7,810 nucleotides of DNA, taken from contig NZ_ALCA01000038.1 of the NCBI RefSeq assembly GCF_000278725.1, positions 1 through 7,810 of the forward strand. The letters run 5' to 3'. Below the pieces are notes generated by a model that was not told the DNA's origin, searched no databases, and saw only the letters and a list, made by a program, of their open reading frames with translations. Made by a program: the position numbers and the translations under genes. This DNA comes from Actinomyces sp. ICM47. GTDB taxonomy: Bacteria; Actinomycetota; Actinomycetes; Actinomycetales; Actinomycetaceae. Positions 6,079 through 7,810 of this stretch are shown piece after piece (the first letter of the stretch is position 1; each line of letters begins with the position of its first letter).

Positions 6079-6109
6079 TTGACAGATACCGAAGCCCGGG
6101 TGTTACTAT
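6079..6109 (+). promoter_or_regulatory. Promoter with consensus TTGACA and extended -10
   Basis: TTGACA (6079-6084) is followed after 19 nt by TACTAT (6104-6109), and a TG at 6101-6102 is correctly placed for an extended -10 (TGnTACTAT). A second overlapping TTGACT lies at 6074-6079. The spacer is slightly long, which the extended -10 could offset. It is the best promoter match in the window yet precedes no sizeable plus-strand gene. The expected start point is near 6116. Confidence 0.6.
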
Positions 6110-6115
6110 CAACGC

Positions 6116-6191
6116 ACAACGTAGGCTTAGCCTGGTTAGCCGGGCCGGGTCGGGAGGGGATCGATCATTCTGGTCGCATTCCCTCCTTTTT
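6116..6191 (+). ncRNA. Candidate small RNA of about 75 nt
   Basis: A strong-looking promoter and a hairpin-plus-T5 terminator about 75 nt apart define a short transcription unit with no convincing open reading frame. The predicted 5' half can form CCTGG-TTAG-CCGGG (6131-6144) and the 3' half is the terminator stem. It matches no RNA family I recognise (not 4.5S, tmRNA, 6S or a tRNA). It lies between convergent genes, so it could alternatively be the leader of a very short downstream ORF, or the terminator could simply serve the transporter message. Confidence 0.4.
6153..6191 (+). terminator. Intrinsic terminator with T5 tract
   Basis: GGAGGGGA (6153-6160) pairs with TTCCCTCC (6179-6186), including one G-T wobble. 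Inside it CGATC (6162-6166) pairs with GGTCG (6172-6176) around the 5-nt loop ATTCT. TTTTT follows immediately (6187-6191), then ATT. It is the only hairpin in the window with a proper T-tract on its 3' side. It could end the candidate small RNA and also catch read-through from the transporter 134 nt upstream. Confidence 0.75.
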
Positions 6192-6417
6192 ATTACTGCG
6201 CAACTTCGAAGGTGATGAACGCATGCGCCGACGGTGCTATCAGAACAGAACTCTGAAATTTATCGAACAATTAAAGCATTGATAGAGATCGACGAAGGGT
6301 ACTGCCAACGCGTGAGGGAGCGATTCACAGCCCTTCCCGACTGACTTGACGACGCGCCGGACCACCGCACCACATCTCACCTCATGGAGAGAGGGCACAG
6401 TCTGGATCATCCTGTGA
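6192..6417. other. Gene-free remainder of the intergenic gap, with very short ORFs
   Basis: This is the second part of the ~400-bp gap between the transporter stop and the PKD-like gene. AGGTGAT (6210-6216), a good match to the 16S 3' end, precedes an ATG at 6223 that opens a 19-codon basic ORF (6223-6282). A GTG at 6234 opens a 36-codon ORF (to 6344) reading like a charged helix (EIYRTIKALIEIDEGY). Neither is long enough to call. No hairpin terminator for the minus-strand PKD-like gene is obvious here. The lower G+C around 6240-6300 may mark a decayed gene end. Confidence 0.3.
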
Positions 6418-7389
6418 CTAGTGGCCTTGTTTTTCTTCCCAGGTGTCGGTGTTGTTGATGACCAGGTGGGACAGGGGGAATTTGCCTGTGGTTTCCGTGG
6501 TGGTGACGAGGCCGTTGATGGTTTGTGTTTCCCCGGTGAAGGGGTTGGTGGCTGTACCACTCCATGTGGTGGTCAGGGTGATGTCGCGGTCCTCGTGAGG
6601 GTATGGGCCGTCAAGCATGGAGCGCCAGCCCTGGGGTGGCGTGTAGTAGTGGCGGATCAGGTTCGGGTCGGTATTTAAATCCATGCCCTCGGACCACACT
6701 GATCCTGTGGAGGTGGTGACCAGGTTGGGGGTGCCATCTCCCCAGTTCCATTCGTAGTTCGTGGCGGTGAGCGTGATCGTGATGTCGCGTCCCAGCAGGT
6801 TGATGACGTGGGTTTGGGTGGGGCTGGTGACCGCGACGATGGTGGGGATGAACTTGTTCGTGTAGGAGACCCCGAGTGGTCGCTTATACAACCCGGCCCC
6901 GTCGGCGTGGATGACGGTGGAGGCCAGGTAGAGGATGTCGCGCGTGGTGGGTACACGCCCTGGGTCTTGATTGGGTCCACCCTCAGGATCAGGAGGCAGC
7001 TCACACCGAACGATAGTGGTGTCATCAGAAACAATCGGACTGTTGGCCGCCTTCCCAATGAACAGTTCCTTACAACGATCTTTGTAAGAACCAGAAACAG
7101 GATTAGCCTTCGCATCAGCCGTCTTCTGCGCCCTCTGATCATCCAGAGTTGACGAACCACCACCACTCGACGGCTGCCCAGAGGATTTTATCTGCTTCTG
7201 CTGCTGCGCCAACACGGTAAGGCTGTCATTGTCGGTATTGATGCAAATCCCAAGTTGTATTCCGGTGTTATCAGTGCAATTGTCGATCGGCTGAGCAACT
7301 GTTTCGTCGGTAATGCTGATCGTAAGAAGGGCGCATAATATGGCGCTGAGGCTAAATTTGATAACCTGAGTCCATTTACTTTTGCTCAT
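6418..7389 (-). CDS. Secreted protein with PKD-like domain
   Basis: A 323-residue protein with a probable Sec signal peptide: MSKSKWTQ, a hydrophobic stretch VIKFSLSAILCALLTISI, then a likely cleavage near TVAQ (residues 30-33). After it come a Cys-containing segment (Cys 38, 49, 106, 129, possibly disulfide partners outside the cell) and a Gln/Ser/Gly-rich linker at about 61-82. The C-terminal half has YEWNWGDGTP (212-221), the signature turn of PKD beta-sandwich domains, and a Thr-rich end. No sortase or lipobox motif is seen. I chose the ATG at 7389: it follows GGGAGGGAG (spacing about 11 nt) and leads straight into the signal peptide, whereas the GTG at 7425 lies deep in the upstream gene. 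It overlaps that gene by 14 nt. The 5' half is visibly less G+C-rich than the 3' half. The likely role is as a surface or extracellular protein; the partner is unknown. Confidence 0.8.
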   Translation of the reverse strand: MSKSKWTQVIKFSLSAILCALLTISITDETVAQPIDNCTDNTGIQLGICINTDNDSLTVLAQQQKQIKSSGQPSSGGGSSTLDDQRAQKTADAKANPVSGSYKDRCKELFIGKAANSPIVSDDTTIVRCELPPDPEGGPNQDPGRVPTTRDILYLASTVIHADGAGLYKRPLGVSYTNKFIPTIVAVTSPTQTHVINLLGRDITITLTATNYEWNWGDGTPNLVTTSTGSVWSEGMDLNTDPNLIRHYYTPPQGWRSMLDGPYPHEDRDITLTTTWSGTATNPFTGETQTINGLVTTTETTGKFPLSHLVINNTDTWEEKQGH

Positions 7390-7810
7390 TATTGAGCACG
7401 CTCCCTCCCGTTGAAATCCAGCCACCGTTTTTCCAAGTCATGAAGAACGCGTACGTGACTGGCTCGTCGGAATTCTTATCGATGATCTTTTGTCCAACGC
7501 ATGCGATTCCGTTGTTTGAGGTGCCATCGAATACAACTGCGATAGTATTAGGTTCAACCCCCCATTCCTTTTCAGATGCTGGCAATACTGACACTATGTT
7601 TGTTACGGTTGTCTTGTTGCCGTACATCCAGCCATTTGCGTAGAGAGCATTGACATTCTTGATGTGGCCTTCGCGGAATTTCTCTCCGGGTTGCGTGATG
7701 TCTTCGAATGGTTGTGTGTCTCCGGTGTTCCATGCGTAGGTGAGTGTGTCGAGGAGGTACTCGGCTGCGAGTTCTGCGCCCCTCTCGGTGTTTTCTTTGG
7801 CTTCTTCGGG
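7376..7810 (-). CDS. DUF6318-like protein, 3' part only (runs off the right edge)
   Basis: An open frame continues without a stop from 7376 to the window edge (144 residues visible) and begins beyond it. A methionine at 7627 is internal. The visible part starts PEEAKENTERGAELAAEYL, then LDTLTYAWNTGDT, a pattern I associate with the actinomycete DUF6318 family, whose full-length members are usually lipoproteins with a short linker before this domain. In family members two cysteines normally follow the GDT motif; here the region reads ITQPGEKFREGH with none, so this copy lacks the usual pair. The remainder (NGWMYGNKTTVTNIVSVLP, later TWKNGGWISTGG) looks like a small NTF2-like alpha/beta fold, which is inference. 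Its stop overlaps the PKD-like start (ATGAGCAAAAGTAA), so the two are probably translationally coupled. Confidence 0.65.
   Translation of the reverse strand, partial: PEEAKENTERGAELAAEYLLDTLTYAWNTGDTQPFEDITQPGEKFREGHIKNVNALYANGWMYGNKTTVTNIVSVLPASEKEWGVEPNTIAVVFDGTSNNGIACVGQKIIDKNSDEPVTYAFFMTWKNGGWISTGGSVLNNEQK

Noticed and set aside
6124..6142. tRNA D-arm-like string (TTAGCCTGGTTAG)
   Set aside because: No matching acceptor stem, anticodon arm or T-arm follows at tRNA spacing, so neither a tRNA gene nor a tRNA fragment at an attachment site can be supported.
6025..6282. 85-codon plus-strand frame after the transporter
   Set aside because: It runs straight through a promoter, a GC-rich hairpin and its T-tract, and has no Shine-Dalgarno or domain; its last 19 codons are considered separately.
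6240..6560. 106-codon minus-strand frame across the PKD-like gene end
   Set aside because: It overlaps the well-supported PKD-like gene in another frame and has no ribosome-binding site or recognisable motif.
6675..7166. 163-codon minus-strand frame inside the PKD-like gene
   Set aside because: It is an out-of-frame shadow with Pro/Ser/Arg-rich composition, while the main frame shows the WNWGDGT motif and a signal peptide.

Overview
The window looks like chromosome from a high-G+C actinobacterium. My best guess is the Actinomyces/Schaalia group, because a DUF6318-type protein sits next to a PKD-type secreted protein and because of the codon usage; this is inference, not a database result. 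There are seven protein genes. From left to right: a cytoplasmic-type GH13 alpha-amylase (minus), three tandem EcsC-family paralogues (all minus), a divergent ten-helix EamA-type transporter (plus), a roughly 400-bp gene-free gap, and two overlapping minus-strand genes for extracytoplasmic proteins. The second of these, DUF6318-like, runs off the right edge.

Region 1-5000 is a run of four single-gene minus-strand units. Each ends in a GC-rich hairpin built on the same ACGAGGC/GCCTCGT core and lacking a clear T-tract. Two neighbouring EcsC genes share an almost identical ~273-bp 5' cassette, made of the 3' arm of the preceding terminator, the leader with a small hairpin, the Shine-Dalgarno site and about 52 codons. 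The rest of the two genes has diverged, and the middle gene is visibly less G+C-rich. This points to gene conversion or a recombination-built array. The third, promoter-distal paralogue has its own acidic N-terminal extension, its own leader and a 33-bp tandem repeat near its 3' end.

Region 5001-6417 holds a divergent control region, with a structured leader on the minus side and an apparently leaderless start on the plus side, then the transporter. The gap after it is not empty. It has a consensus TTGACA box with an extended -10, followed about 75 nt later by a hairpin with a T5 tract, the only classical intrinsic terminator in the window. Together these outline a candidate small RNA of about 75 nt.

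Region 6418-7810 encodes two probably exported proteins whose genes overlap by 14 nt, so they are likely translationally coupled. Base composition falls toward the right edge and within the PKD-like gene, which suggests mosaic or accessory DNA. I see no insertion sequence, CRISPR array, rRNA or complete tRNA. No known pathway links the amylase, EcsC, transporter and PKD/DUF6318 genes; the EcsC array and the candidate small RNA are the least explained parts.
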